Numbered from the stretch's first letter, positions 12,241 through 25,220 are shown. The stretch: DNA of 64,000 nucleotides from Enoplosus armatus (GCF_043641665.1 NC_092196.1:2869369-2933368), one strand, 5' to 3'. Numbers and translations: made by a program. Notes: generated by a model from the letters alone, not told the origin.

Positions 12241-14064
12241 TATATACATTCACAACAAAACCTACTTGTGGTCCTGTGGTTTTAGTAAATTTTAATCAAA
12301 AGTACTCCACCTGCCACCAGTTGACGTCATCCTGGTTGACTATCTGCAGGATGTCACCTGTTTCGAACCTTAAGCCCGCCTCCTTACAGGGAATCAGGTT
12401 GTCATTGGCCGGGTCGTAGTCATAGTGACACTTAAAGAACACCTGGAGAAACACAGATACAGACACAGGTCTTCACCTCAATAGGCACTCTTGTCTGTTT
12501 TTGAGTCCTTGACACAGCATGCTATTTATTTATTTAAATTTTTTCTGGCCACTTCATAATCCATAGCAACACGGATGGTATGACCACCGGTGTCGACTCT
12601 GTGTGTGTTCCGTTTCTATCCGTCACCTGTCTTGGCGGTATGGCTTCATGGTAGCTAGGCAGTATCTTCAGAACTACACTTCCGCTGGTTGCTTGCAGCT
12701 CCTCCTGCAGCACCCTGGGGTCCTGGCCCACCTCTCGTCCATTCACCTGCCAACACATTGGGTAACAGAACACATTAATAACCACATTTGCGGCACCTTT
12801 AACGGAAGATGACAGGTTACCAAGGAGTTCACAAATACCATGAGAGCTTGGTGAGCCAAAAACATTAAACTAGAGGACCCAGGACAGAGCCTTGAGGCAC
12901 TCCGCAGTTAAGATCAGACAAGGATAGGCAGTTACGTTTTTTTTTTTAACCTTTGGACAGGACCAGGCTGTTTCCCCCTGCTTCCAGGGCTTCTGTGCTA
13001 AGCTAAACTAACCGGCTGCTGGCAGTAGCTTCATATTTAGTGTACAGACAGAGTGTTAATGATCTGAAGAGAGCAAAAAAGCGTATTTCCGCCAAAAAAG
13101 GAAGAAAAAAACTGTTTCCCAACTGGAATTTCAAGGCACCCCCACCATGAATAAAAAGAATGGAAGTAAAGGTAATATGTCCTTAATAGTCTACCTTACC
13201 TCTTTGATGATATCTCCAACGTGCAGCAGTCCTTGCTGGTCTATCATCCCTCCGTGGAGGATGCGGGCTATAATCAGCTCACCACCCTCCACCTTGAATG
13301 TCACACCCTGAAAAACAATGAATGTAGGCCATTGCTTCAACTGCATCTTTCAATACTTTTTAACAAACATCGACTGTGTTTACGCTTCAGTGTTACCTAC
13401 CAGATGCTCCCCCGCCACTTTGCGTATGCCCACCATGCGGATTGCGTCAGGTGGTGGGTGCAGGTTGTGCTTGTGGCCGTCCTCTGGCTCTTGATCCACA
13501 CAGTCACATGGGCTGGGGGGCGGGCTATCGCATGCCTGGGACGCCACTGAGTCGTGAGTCTCCAGTAGAGACTGACAAGCCAAAAAAACAACCAAGTTAA
13601 GGTTTCATCATACAATCAAAATGAAAGACATTGTGACAGTGGACTGTTTTACATATATGTGTGTGTGTTCTACACCTGGAAGTGAGGCTGTGTGAGTATG
13701 AGGGCGAGCTCAGCTGCCGTGTCGGAGCGGTGCGTGAAGGGGTCCAGGTCTCTGAGGATCTCCTGCAGGAGCTCCACGTTGTTCTCCCTCACTGGCGACA
13801 GACGCGGCTCCTTCAGGCTCTCCTCTTGCTCCTAGCGCACAAATAAACACACACGTATACACACATGAGAAATGGACACACATAGACACAGCGACGCGAT
13901 GGGGTCTATTTTCATTATCGATGTAATTAAAAGTGTGTGTGTGTATATGTGTACCGCACCAGAGGGCTCTCCATGATGCCTTTGAGGTAGATGAGGTCCA
14001 GGTCATTGGCCGTGGTGGAACTGGTGGTGCTGTCACTCATGGCGTCCAACACCTGGGGCACTAT

Positions 14065-14106
<42 letters not shown>

Positions 14107-14320
14107 GAGGGACAGTAAGAGGGAAAATGAGACAGTGACAAATGAGACTGAGCCTCTCTGGCTGTAACTTTAAATGAGTGCCTAGCATGATACATATTCC
14201 TTTTTTTGGCTTTATTTACACTCCAGCTAAAGAAAACACAGTGAATAGTCATAATGTGAGCTAATGGGGAGGGGGGTGTCTGGTCTTACCAGGCTCTGTC
14301 CTGGTGGAGGCCACAGGCAT
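8954..14320 (-). CDS. mpp2: MPP2-type MAGUK scaffold protein (L27-PDZ-SH3-GK)
   Basis: Thirteen coding exons: 14290-14320, 13960-14060, 13676-13831, 13401-13571, 13200-13307, 12627-12746, 12311-12442, 12081-12183, 10856-10924, 10523-10684, 10185-10387, 9225-9353 and 8954-9130. All are GT/AG and in phase, giving 1662 nt (553 aa); human MPP2 is about 550. Residues 1-95 hold the start ([10 protein letters not shown]) and L27 segments. PDZ is about 143-222 ([19 protein letters not shown]). SH3 is about 230-295, ending in [28 protein letters not shown] hook follows. The guanylate-kinase-like domain is about 335-545 ([30 protein letters not shown]) and the protein ends [10 protein letters not shown]. 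The segment [11 protein letters not shown], followed by a proline-rich stretch, separates MPP2 from MPP6 and MPP3. MAGUK GK domains bind peptides and are not active kinases; MPP2 is a membrane and synaptic scaffold. A teleost a/b copy cannot be assigned. Confidence 0.93.
11270..11570. repeat. copy of a dispersed fold-back element (mpp2 intron)
   Basis: It contains the repeated phrase AAACAGCTAGCCTGGCTCTG with GCTAGCTTAGC before it and AGATTGATGCCACTCTCATG to the left. The same phrases occur at 30865-31095 and 43490-43790, and in reverse orientation at 12940-13050. It is a dispersed family rather than gene sequence. Confidence 0.7.
12190..12237. repeat. (AC)n microsatellite
   Basis: About 24 AC units in the mpp2 intron, immediately upstream in gene sense of the exon that starts at 12183. 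On the gene strand it reads (GT)n a few bases before the acceptor ATACAG, replacing a usual pyrimidine tract. Confidence 0.95.
12940..13050. repeat. reverse-oriented arm of the fold-back repeat (mpp2 intron)
   Basis: GTGCTAAGCTAAACTAACCGG and GCTGCTGGCAGTAGCTTCAT are reverse complements of phrases in the copies at 30865 and 43490. Only one arm is clear here. Confidence 0.6.
14067..14102. repeat. (AC)n microsatellite
   Basis: About 18 AC units in the mpp2 intron between coding exons 1 and 2, close to the exon 2 acceptor. Confidence 0.95.
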
Positions 14321-14813
14321 GGTAGAGCTTCAGTCAATCTGAGAGAGGAAGAAAGAGAGAGGAGGGGGGGTAGTCCATCATTTACACTGAAGTTCTTAGT
14401 TTCAGCAGCTGGACACACACTCGACACACACACTCTCGTGTCTGTGCCGTAAATATGATGGCTGCAGCCGATAGTGTGTGTGTGTGTGTGCATGCGTGTT
14501 TGTATTATCGCCCTATGGCAATCGCATTATGCAAACTCCTCATTTTCCCACCACAACACACACACTCACACAGCAGGCAGTGACGTCAGCAAGGGAGGGC
14601 GGAGCTCCAGCGATTGTTCTGGAATTGAGCATCCATACCGAAAGAGCGAGAGAGAGAGAGGGGAGGGAGAGGGGAGGTGAGGGGAAAGTGGGCGTAACTA
14701 ATCTATACATTGCCTTGACAACACACAGTACAATTGTGGGGGCAATTTGGGGAGAGGGAGGAGAACAAAGAGGCACACACACCCTTTAACTATGAAGTCC
14801 CTTCTTCCACTAT

Positions 14814-14843
14814 CAATCTATCTATCTATCTATCTATCTATCT
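14814..14843. repeat. (ATCT)n tetranucleotide microsatellite
   Basis: About seven ATCT units followed directly by a short GT run. Confidence 0.95.
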
Positions 14844-16221
14844 GTGTGTTGCTATGACAATGCTGCTGCTACAGCCCATGGCTGCCATGGAAACCTGCCC
14901 TCCCTTCAGTTTTTTACTTCACACACACACACTTCCATTGCCGCTCATGCTAGAGTAGGCATTACGCAACACCTCAGGCAAGAGCAGGGGAGAGTGGAAG
15001 AGAGAGTGACGCCAAAAAAAAAAACAGAAAAAGAAAAGCTGTACTGAAAAAAGATGGGGGATTTACACCTGCATCACCCACCGTTATATTTTCACTGATC
15101 TTACGCAAGAGCGGGGTTGATGGCAAATGTCACTGTAAACGCTACCAGACACTAATTCTGGGTGCAAGTCTGGTCCAGTCATGGACAGGTTGTTTTCTCA
15201 GGATCAAGGAAACTAGGAAGTTTTTGCAGCCCGGCACAGGACAGGACAGGACAGGAGGAACGACCAGCTGGCCAAAACTGGATTGTTTAAAGGCAAATTT
15301 TACGGATGAAAAATATACTGGTCAGCGCCTGCTTCCTGGTTGACAGGAACAGTCATAATGTATCAGAACATCCCTGAATAAGATAGAAACACGTGTATGT
15401 ATTTATTCTTGTGGGTCCCAGGAAGCGTAACTGTTAACAGCTAATGGGGACCGGAAAGGAATAAACAAATAAAGCAATTCACTGTTGGTCAAAATGACAC
15501 ACCGAACAGTTGGAGAGAAATAGATAGGAATTTTAAAAAAAAAAGTAAAAAAAAAAGAAGCTTGCTCAGGTACTGTTCACCTGAACACACACACTAATTA
15601 CTCATCTCACACAGCTGTGAACTCCACCTGCGGCCCTCATCCTCCCTCTTCCTCCTCACCGTCCTCTCTCCCGCCTCCTTTTCTCATCCTCGACATCATC
15701 ACCCCCCCTCCCTTTATGCCGTCCCTCGCCCCCCTAATGTTCCCTCCCTCCTCCCCCTGACACCCTCCCCTCCTCTCTATTGCTCCTTGTTTACCCCCCC
15801 ACCACCATCCTACATCCCCGCCCCTCCTCCCTCCATCTCCCACCATCATCCATCTGCTCAGCTGAGCCAATATGTAAAGGAACAAATGATGACACACACA
15901 CACACACCATTACATACACAGAACGTGTTCCTGCAGTGTCTGTAAACATAATAACTTGGTTTTAACTGCGTTGCCGCCGTCTATGTAGTGAAAATAGTGA
16001 TGTTTACCTTAATCTCTATGCCCATATGGGTGTAATGGGTATGGTGTGTGTTTGTGCCTGGGGAGGGAAGGTGTCAAGTGCGTGCTCACGGTTTTTGACG
16101 TCGCCTGAACCCCCAGCAGCACTATTTGTGGGTGTGTTTCATATGGGCTCCTCTCTTTATCGAACCTTTTCGAATTGCAACTTTTGTACCATTATTATTA
16201 CTCAAAGAGTATCACCTCACC

Positions 16222-16222
<1 letters not shown>

Positions 16223-16261
<39 letters not shown>
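16223..16261. repeat. (AC)n microsatellite
   Basis: About 19 AC units in the probable mpp2 5' intron. Confidence 0.95.
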
Positions 16262-16264
<3 letters not shown>

Positions 16265-16592
16265 GAAGGGTCTTCTAATTAGTCTCAGGGGTCACATATA
16301 ACAAAGCGTGATGACACACACACAAAGGCTGCCAAGAGAAACAACATGCTAACACTATTTGGCTAGCTTAAATACTGATAGCGCTACTACGAGCGTTTCG
16401 TTACAAACATTAACGCGCGCGCACAACGCACGCACGCACGCACCTTTGTCAATCCAGTCCAGTGCAACGTTAGCTGCCTTCCTACGTTAACGTTAAGCGA
16501 GCCTCGGTGGGAGCGGAAAGGGGGGGGGGGGGAATAGAAGCGAATAAAGCCGCACTTTTGTGTTGAGTAAAAAAAAACAGCCGTTCACCCAC

Positions 16593-16715
16593 CTTTCGAC
16601 ACAATGAGGCAGGCTCTCCCGCTGTCTGCGATGTCTCGTGCGCTTCTTGTTGTAGTCTGGCTTCTTTCGGCCGTCATCGATACGTGATAGTGTCAATGGC
16701 GCAGGAAAACGCGTG
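16593..16715 (-). other. mpp2: candidate mpp2 first exon with short upstream ORF
   Basis: On the minus strand a CpG-rich stretch follows a CCAAT box (16749-16753) and ends at the donor TCGAAAG/GTGGGTG (16591-16592). Joined to the acceptor that opens the mpp2 start exon at 14338, it forms a leader. An ATG at 16677 opens a 29-codon reading frame (MTAERSQTTT...) that would end in TGA two bases into the next exon, upstream of the MPVAS start. The upstream limit near 16715 is a guess. Splicing to mpp2 is inferred from signals and strand. Confidence 0.45.
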
Positions 16716-16759
16716 AGACTTCCGGGACGTTTTCTGTATAAAACCCCGATTGGCCGACG

Positions 16760-18740
16760 TCTATGAAGTTTCAGCGAAAAACGAATGTTAAACTGTTATT
16801 GCTGTCGTGACACGAAATAGGCGTAACCTTTTCGATCCAAACTATACGGCAGATTACTATGAAGTAGGTGCGAGTCTGCCCCGTTTAACGTTTAAACTTC
16901 ATTTTGAAAGCATTTTCGACGTATTTCCGGTTGAATCCTTCATATTCCCGGGACCTTGACACCCGTCGATGCGGTACCTTGTGTTACAGGAGTATTAAAG
17001 GGCCAGTGCGTTGTTTTTGTTTGTATTTCCTCTGCCTTTAAAAACAAAAAATGAACACCTTTAAAGTTACCAGAGCTGAAACTGTGGCAGCTGTAACACC
17101 GAGTTCCAGACTGGACTGATGCCTGGTTGATTTTAAAACTGTTTTAAAACAATAACCTGTCAAATTGAGATCCAGCAGGTTTAGATCAGACTCTCCCTTG
17201 TGACCAGGCCTGTGCTGAAATAATAGTTGTCAGTTGACCCTGAACCCTAAAGAAATGGCCAGGAAAAATGAAAATCCAAAGTTGCCTCTGTAGTTTGGAG
17301 GGATGCTGTGGCAGTCGACATAAAACGGTGCAACAGCAGCAGGCAGTGGAGAGATTTGGGTATTACAACCGAATTGGGTCGACTTGTGTGTCAGGCTGTA
17401 CAGTAATGGGTATTACTTCATATTTCAGCTCAGCAAAAACAAGGTAGTAATATCTTGGGAACAACGGGGGTAATAATAAGGTACCATGCCCAATTATAGG
17501 CTTACCAAACAAATGTTCAATTGGGATTTTTCGAATAATTATTCCCGGGCGAGGGAGCTTGCAAAAATATTTGGCAAGGCAGGTCTCCATTATGTGAGTA
17601 AAAAGACATTATTCTGTAGGGTTAGTCAAATCATAACAACGCCATTTGAAAATTAGAAACAGAATTGGTCGGAATAAGTTCTATGTAAACCTAAATTGAG
17701 AACATACAGTCTGATGAAGTGTATTTACCATCCAGAGTCACCCTAAACTTGACAAGAGCACAGAGGTCTGCCTGGGCCCATGTTGAGATGCGGTATTCTC
17801 ATTTAAAGCAGAGACATTTAATTGTGATTCATTTTCATATAAAAAGCTGCAATATGTCGGCATTTTGAATATGACTATATTATCATCAGTCTGTTTAGTC
17901 GACCCCACTGTTGTTTGTAATAAGTTGTCTGTGTAACAATAATAATAATAATAATAATGTGGAAATGACCATACAGCATTGTCATTACACCGAACCAAAG
18001 ACACATTTCATGCTGCCAATGTCACATGGCTTGTGAACAAACTGCTCCTATAACATGAATCCAAATACAATCACAGGTTGAGCAAACAAAAAGCCATTGC
18101 ATTTAACCAGGTTTTACAGCTGGAGTCTCTTGGACCCCAAACAGCAACGAAGTATCGAGCTGGTCGAGACCACGGTCTAATTGACCATAAGGGCATTTGA
18201 GGTTGATTCCGTCTCCCACTGGTCGTAACGTTAATGCTAGTGTTTCTGGTTTCTCATTACCCCCAATGGCTCTTCCTCCCTGCAGAGCCTAAACGTACTG
18301 GAGCTGATCTGAGAACATACCGATTCTGTCTCCCCCCCCCCAAAATACAGTAGAAAATATGTAAAATACGACGACCTTTTACGAGCTGTCTTTTGTTACT
18401 TCCTGTTTATTTTCAATCTATTTCCGTTTTCCCGGCATCTTGTAACTAATGATCCATTATCCAGAGGGGTACAGGCTAGAATTTTAACTCTACAGCCCCC
18501 CCCCCAAAAAAAACCATTCAGATTCATCAACAAATTTTAATCACACAGAAATGTTTTTTATTCATTTATTCCGATGTTACTTTTCACAGTAGCAACAGTA
18601 AAACAAGAATTTTCCTCCTCTGAACAGCGTTGGACAACAGAGGGACGTTAATGCTCACACACACACACATACACACACATACACGCACACAGACAGACAC
18701 ACGGACACAGTTCCACCTTATGATTAGTAGCTCTGATCTC
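16760..18740. other. intergenic stretch between mpp2 and pyy
   Basis: I see no coding exon or RNA gene. There is an (ATA)n-like run at 17939-17958, short poly-C runs near 18333 and 18495, and an AC-rich run at 18657-18700. AATAAA-like signals on the minus strand near 18555-18570 and 18748 could terminate the pyy transcript. Confidence 0.45.
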
Positions 18741-18993
18741 ATATATATATTTTTTTTATTTCAATAATAAATTATGTACAGTTGTGTGGTAATGAGAGAG
18801 GCAGCGACGAGAGAGACGGAGAGAGCTTGTGTTCCGATCAGTGATGGTCATTGGTTTGGGGTCGGGGGGGAGGGAGGGGTGTTCAGGGGTCAGAGGTGAG
18901 AGGCACATGTCGGCCCCTCCAGGTGCATCGTGGGATGCCCCCAGAGGGAATGCCCGATGAGGAGGGAGGCAGGGGTTGGAGGGGGGGGCGGAG

Positions 18994-20012
18994 TCACCAC
19001 ATGTAGGAGTCGTCGTATCTGTGGAGGAACACGAGGGAGAAGGAACGAGGATTAGCATTCACGCCATGTACGTTCATTACAGGTCACATGACTCGTGCTG
19101 CTGCTGTGTGTGCGGGTCTTTGCCTTGATCTCTGGTCTCTGTTGCTGTCGCCGCCAAACAGCAGCTCTGCGACCACGTCCTCCTGAGCCGAACGTTTTCC
19201 GTACCTGTAAGGGGGGGGGGGGGGGGGGGGGAGCGGTGTTTTAGCCATGCTATATTTCAAGATGGACTGCCATGAAATTTGGTACAGAAGATGAATCCTA
19301 CTGACTTTGGTGATCCCCCTCGCTTCGTCCACCAGTTTCGTCCTGTCTCACTCATCCAGTGAAATATGTTGCACATTCAACGTCCCCGGAGGGCGAATCC
19401 TAATGACTTTGGTGATTCTCCGTTCCTCTAGCGACCACCGTGGGGTTGGCATTTGTAATTTTACGTGAAACGGCTCAACCTCGCCATTGGAATGGACTGC
19501 CAAGGAACTTGGCATGAACATTCATGCCCCCCCCCCCACCCTCAGGATGAATTGTAATAACTTCCACCTAGCACCGCTTTTTTTTTTGAAGCCCAGATGC
19601 TGAAGATATCATTTAGAATTCCCTCATGGTCCATTTGCATATGCTATCCAGCATTTCCCATAATGCAATTAGACACCATCTTTGCCTGCGTGGTAATTGG
19701 CCATCATCTGTGCAACTCCACACCTCCAGTTTGTAACGCACGTTTTGAACTGGTAGACGACTAATAAACTGACCTTTATCCGTTAAAGAAAACACTTCCA
19801 CTTCAAACCAACAAGCCCTGGGTTGAGGCGCTGGTTTTCAAAAATCCAGACGTCCCTGCCCGTAACACATTGCCTCCTGTCCCGAAGAGGACACACCTTC
19901 GGCTTTGGTTTGGTTTGGTTTTTGCCTTCTCGTCTGTCTGTCTGCCTTTTAATAAATTGGTTCACTTCCACCCCCTTTGTTCCAAATGCTTTAATTTCAC
20001 AGCCAGATTCAG

Positions 20013-20063
<51 letters not shown>

Positions 20064-23049
20064 GTGTCATTTCCAAGTCTGGCTGAGTCTTATCATCCTC
20101 TTGATAAGGGAACCAGGGGTCCAAGTGAGCCGCAAATGTAAAACCACAGAGCCGTTTAACAGAAACTTTACTTGGTAATGTGCGGGCGCTCATCTGTGTG
20201 TGTGTGTGTGTGTGTGTGCGCGCTACTCAACACGACCCCTGCAGCGCGACCTGCAGTTCCTCTGTTTTCCCATCAACCACCTGTTCCACCTCCCCCTGTG
20301 ACCCCAGCACCCAATCTTATGCTTCGTTACACACACACAGGAGGTGTGTGTCTTGCCCTGTAGGAAAGCAATCAAACAGCTTGAGCGCTCCGTCTCAGCT
20401 GTCACACAGTGCTACACATCAGGATGTAAAATGCCCCCCCCCCTCCCCGATAATGGCCCATCTGCACCCATACATCTCCCTGAGTCCCTCTGGTTGGTTC
20501 TGCTCTTTATCCGTCCTACTGTCTTCCCTCGTCTCCCCGTATATATCTGCTTTGTCGGTTCATGTCCTCCCCCTGTCTGACTGTCTTTCTTTCCCAGTTT
20601 GCGCTTCACCTGTATTACCATTACGTCACAAGTCACAATAACACCACTTACTGAAGATGTTTCCAGAATCCTCAAGGTACTTTCTAACCAATCTGCGTGA
20701 AAAAAATATTCCGTAAGTTGCACTTCCTGTCCAGGTAGCCAGAACTGACATACGTCCGTGCTCTTTTTGTAAAACACGGGCAAAATCGTATTCATGTAAC
20801 CTGATGTTTTGCATGGAAAATTGAACATTTTGGAAAGTAACGTCAATACGTACCAAATACAACTGATTGAAATTGTTCATTTTGGTCCACGTTGTACATA
20901 TTGAGCAAGCATCCATCTTTGTTTATTAGGATTAGGAGAAGTAACTTTTTCTTAGGTTTTTTTTATCGCGTCACATTGTTTTCATTCAGACGGGTAGACG
21001 AGTCTTTTTTATAGTTAGCTGCAGATTCTATTTAAATTCGGAGCACTGCTTTCAAGACATTTTCTCTTCAAACAACCAATGGCGTAAAAAAATAACTCAG
21101 AGCGCTGTCGCTATTTTCTTTATAAATAGTACCGTGTCACATAGCTCTTTTCCAGGAAAAGTCCTGCAACGACTGGGCAGAGTGAAAGCAGCTGAAGTGT
21201 GAGTTGAAGGTTGGAGCACTGAAAGTGTCGCAATCAGTTGAAATTCTGAATCCCGGTCAAATAATACTGGGTGAAAAACTACTTGAAATCAGCCTAAAAA
21301 ATGAACAAATTGTAAACTGAAGAATGTAAACTCCCCCAGATTGCTCAACCCTCCACCCCCCGCCCCTCCAAACCTCTGTATATAGTTATGAACCAAAGGC
21401 TCCTGACTGCCAGGATCCATCAGTCTTATCTGGAGCACACAGCCATCACGTTCCCCAGCATATAATTGATGCAGCAAAACTTCCACATAACCATTAGTTA
21501 CCTTAATCATGTATGACATGTCATCCTCTGCAGCTCTCCGGTGAAGCGCAAAAACGCTTAACTCGGATTAAATTGACTCTCCGCGGCACTGGGCGTCTTC
21601 TTTAAACCAAGTATCGAAATATCAACGGTCTATTTGGCTTTCATGAATAAGGGCAGATCAGCTCGCAAGCCGGACTGCTTCAAATCAGAAAATATGCCAT
21701 CCGACAATCTCGTACCGGGGACTTCTATACCTGAGAGCGGCAGGCCCCCGCTAACTGGATTTGGGGGTCTTTCTTGGGCCCATCTGTGCCGATTTTATTG
21801 CTCTGGTCCCGTTGATTTGGAGGCCTGGAGGTTTTGGAGAGTGGCCGGTAATTGAATCTAGAGCTGCCGTTGCGTGCGGGCGAAGGGTTAGGTTGTGGGG
21901 AGGGGGGGGGCATCACACATCAACAGAGCTCCAGGCTTAAGTAGGAGTGGGAAACTCGGTCTCTATAATGACTCGAATCAAACAAAATGATATCTGGACT
22001 AACGGGAAGCAGCAAAAAAAAAAAGGGCTAACTCAGTCCAGCTGCTGTTCCACTTACCTACCTTCTTCTATCTTTAAGAGGGCCCTCCATAGCCTTAAGA
22101 TTTCTCCTTGGGGACTGTATGAAAATGATTAGGGAGGGAGGGAAACTGGAGAGGGTCTTGTCATCTTTCTTTTGGCTAAAGAGAGGGTGGTCTGACTTTT
22201 TAGGGAGAGCAGGGGAGGGACCCAGATTTATATTTCGTTTCCGCATTCCCCTGTCAAATTTGTCGGGGAGGCAAAATTGGTTGCCACGGGTCATAAAAGT
22301 GTACTCATTCATATATATATATTAGTCATTTACTCTAAACTAAATAAAAAGTGCCTGGAATATTCACCATTTTTGCTATGCTTCGCCATTCATTTCACCT
22401 GTGATATGTGCTACGGGTGGCTATTTTGAAAATGATTATTCAGTTCAGATGTTGGGGTCTACAACGGGCACGCTATTTTAAATGTGCTGCTTTCCTTGGT
22501 TTGGTTTTTCTTGGTAAGCCAAAAACATCTGGAGGGTCAAAAGAAACGTTCAGTAATGTTTGGGCCGTGCTTGACTGAAAATATTGTAGTATGATGATAT
22601 AATTATATAATAAAACATTAACTGTAGATTCACCCCTCCTCCCCACCTCAATCATTTTCAGACAGTCCCTAATGTAAACCTAACCTGAGAGCTACGCCCT
22701 TTTAAAGGCAGTCTCCTCACATTTGGACGCCCCCCCCCCCCAGTGCTCGTGAGGTCATTGGGCTGTCCAAAATGCAGAAAAACAAGGGCAAACAAAAAAA
22801 ATGTGTGTACACGCCACAAACACCCGTGGCACGGGCTGCATACGTAGGTGTGTGTACGTACCTCTGCCTGGTGATCAGGTTGATGTAGTGTCTCAGGGCG
22901 GTGTAGTACTTGGCCAGCTCCTCGGGCGGGGCGTCTTCACCGGGGTTCTCAGGTTTGGGGGGGTAGGCGTCGGCCAGCGTCCCCAGACACACCAGCACGC
23001 ACAGCACTGCGGCCACCAGCACCGTCCACGGCTTCAGCATCACGGCCAT
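18994..23049 (-). CDS. pyy: peptide YY precursor
   Basis: Three coding exons: 22862-23049, 19124-19204 and 18994-19018 (294 nt, 97 aa). The signal peptide is about residues 1-28 ([20 protein letters not shown]...DA). The 36-residue hormone follows, beginning [20 protein letters not shown] and ending NLITRQRY, then the GKR amidation/cleavage site. The C-terminal flanking peptide ends YDDSYMW. The first coding exon starts right after an acceptor (CTACAG/ATGGCC), and the codon for hormone residue Arg35 is completed across the next intron, as expected in the NPY family. The last intron has a GC donor (CAAG/GCAAAG) with a normal AG acceptor; I found no GT donor that keeps the frame. PYY is a secreted gut and brain hormone acting on Y receptors. 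In teleosts this could be pyya or pyyb; the mature sequence fits pyya. Confidence 0.95.
19211..19231. repeat. poly-G (poly-C on the gene strand) at the pyy exon 3 acceptor
   Basis: About 21 consecutive G on the plus strand. On the pyy strand this is a C run that stands as the pyrimidine tract immediately before TTACAG, the acceptor of exon 19124-19204. Confidence 0.95.
19240..19560. repeat. dispersed repeat (GGTGATCCC family), two partial copies
   Basis: Phrases such as GATGGACTGCCATGAAATTTGG and TGAATCCTACTGACTTTGGTGATCC recur, partly twice here, and again at 28070-28270, 44590-44800 and 50205-50600. This is a dispersed teleost-type repeat, here in a pyy intron. No ORF. Confidence 0.65.
20013..20060. 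repeat. (GT)n microsatellite
   Basis: About 24 GT units in the pyy intron; a second run of about 13 units follows at 20194-20220. Confidence 0.95.
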
Positions 23050-24950
23050 CTGTAGCGGGGCAGTGTATATTCTTTTTATTGATGGTCGATTGTGGTAATG
23101 TGTGTGTCTCACTCTCATTTTCAATTGTTTAAATGGTCTCATCACATACGCTTGATTGAGTTAATCCCATGACACCGCAGCAAATTCTAAAAGGAAACTG
23201 AGAGTGATGGAGGAATGGGGGAGGGGGCACGTTGGCCGACGAGCAAATGAATAAAGGCCATTATCATTGTTATTATTATTAAGACTACTACTAATGTATG
23301 CATGTTCAGAAATTAAATATTAGTCGCTTGCTAAAACCTTAGTTGCGGGTCTTGCGGGACAGAGTGCAGAGTGGCCAACCCCGTTCGGGTAAAGGTTTCT
23401 GGGGAGGGCAGGAGGCAATAAAACCCACCAGTTGTGGAGACACGTCTCCAAAACAACAAAAACACGCGACGCCCAGTTGAAAAATCAACTAAAAGAGAGT
23501 CCCACGCTCACTGGGCTCATTAAAAACACACAAAAAAAAAACTGAAATAAAATAAAAGCTTTCAACCTTGACAGTGGGTCATAGAAGCGCACCACAGTTC
23601 ACAAAACCACGGCTATGAACTGCACCTCTATGCCCCATGGCTCTCGGTCCTTTGCACCATTTGATCATTTGCTAAGATGCTTATTTGCCGGCTATTTTTG
23701 CCCTAGCCATTTAACTTCATTACCAGCCGGGACAGGTTGAGATCAAAATGGAGGCAGAGTTTGAAGAGGGTCGGAAGCATAGACGTATAAAGACGACTGG
23801 ACATAGCGTCGGAGGCAGGGGACCCGTTCATTCCCATATCAAGTCGCATCTAAGTGGCGCGCGAAGCCAAACAAAGTCGGCTTCCGAGTACAAAATGACC
23901 CGGATCATCCGCGTTAAAGCACTCGTCAGGAAAAACAACTCGGCTATTAGTGAATTTCCACAACATTCCTTTCGGACACAATCGTTTAAGGGCTGCATTG
24001 AATGCACCGGTACCGGGTAAGTTGAGGAACCTAGAAAAAAAAAAATTTATTCACTGATTTGTAATTACAAGGCGCGGCCACTGTGTCAAATTGGCTTCAA
24101 AGCCCGGCGCACTTCCTGGGGGGCTTGGTAGGAAGTAGGCAAGGGGCCATAGCCGACTCTCGGAGCCTAATAATGCAGTGGTGACTACCGAGTATCCTAC
24201 TTGTGGGTCGGAAGGTCAACACGTTGGTGTGCCCCCATGGTCTCTATTTGAATCTAATTCATTTTGATGTAGTTTGGTGGCTAAAGTAGACGGCCAGCGA
24301 TGAAACCGCAGCCTATTTGAAGTGGGACAGCTGAATGACGTCCATCACTTCAGCAGTTTGACTACTTAATATTTGCACTTGCGCAGAATCTATATGCAGT
24401 GTGTCTTGCATTACTCTTAGTGCACTTTGCAGCATCCTGCAAGCTACACCCTCTAGATCGGGCGGATGTAGGACCGGGGCCCGTTCAGCCCAGCCCCCCC
24501 AAACGGTACCAGCCTACCGGGAAATAATAGCAACAATTATGGAATGGTTTCCACTTCTACTTGAAATAAAAAAAAAACTCTAAATATATTGCTTACCTTA
24601 TGCCTAGTTTTTTTTTTTACTTTAGTTATCTGCCTTGGAATAACAAGGCTGAGTGAACCCCCCCCTCCTATTATTTTAACCCACAGGAGATAGCTGATCC
24701 AAGTCCAGTCATAAAGAGCAACAGGTCCACTTTTTCCGCCCTCCTATCCGCTCCAAAGCGCTCTTACGACCATCCCCACTCTTCTATACATTACTTATTC
24801 CTACTGCTGCTGCCCCCCCCCCAGCCTGAAAAAGAGCGCCGCAAAGGTCTGCGCTAATGTCGTGCCAAAATGAAACAAGAAGAAGCGGCGCTGTCTGCGG
24901 TGCTGAACGCACCACGCACCAAAGGGGTCTGCTGTTCGCTCCAAAACAAT

Positions 24951-24987
24951 ACCCCCCCCCCCCCCCCCCCCAAACCCCCCCCCCCCC
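24951..24987. repeat. poly-C tracts in pyy intron 1
   Basis: Two long C runs separated by AAA. Confidence 0.95.
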
Positions 24988-25220
24988 ACATCTAACCATT
25001 GTGTTAAACCGCTGTCACATATCGAGGCTTTTCCTTCTTTTTGCTAAGTTTTGCTCAAGTTTCTTAAGTTGCGCGTCTTAACGCGCGTTTCCTTTCATGC
25101 GCAAAAGTCGAATCGGGCTCAGAAAAGTTGAAAATGACATTAAATAATCACATTATTATCTGCATGCAAACAAACAAACAAACATTTTGATGCAAATGAA
25201 TGAGAGGCGCGAGGACTTAC

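Larger units (their letters stand above)
14345..16590. other. probable mpp2 5' intron, no gene seen
   Basis: This stretch lies between the acceptor before the mpp2 start exon (exon begins at 14338) and a candidate upstream exon at 16593. It holds an (ATCT)n run at 14814-14843, a GGACA-type run near 15236-15256, a C/T-rich stretch at 15640-15800, an (AC)n run at 16223-16261 and a poly-G run at 16520-16532. No coding signal is visible. Confidence 0.5.

Noticed and set aside
16733..16741. TATAAAA-like sequence on the plus strand as promoter of a plus-strand gene
   Set aside because: No plus-strand exon follows; it lies by chance upstream of the presumed mpp2 first exon on the other strand.
23748..24020. 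90-codon plus-strand frame in pyy intron 1
   Set aside because: Composition and phrases look like a dispersed repeat, and no homologous protein or splice context is evident.
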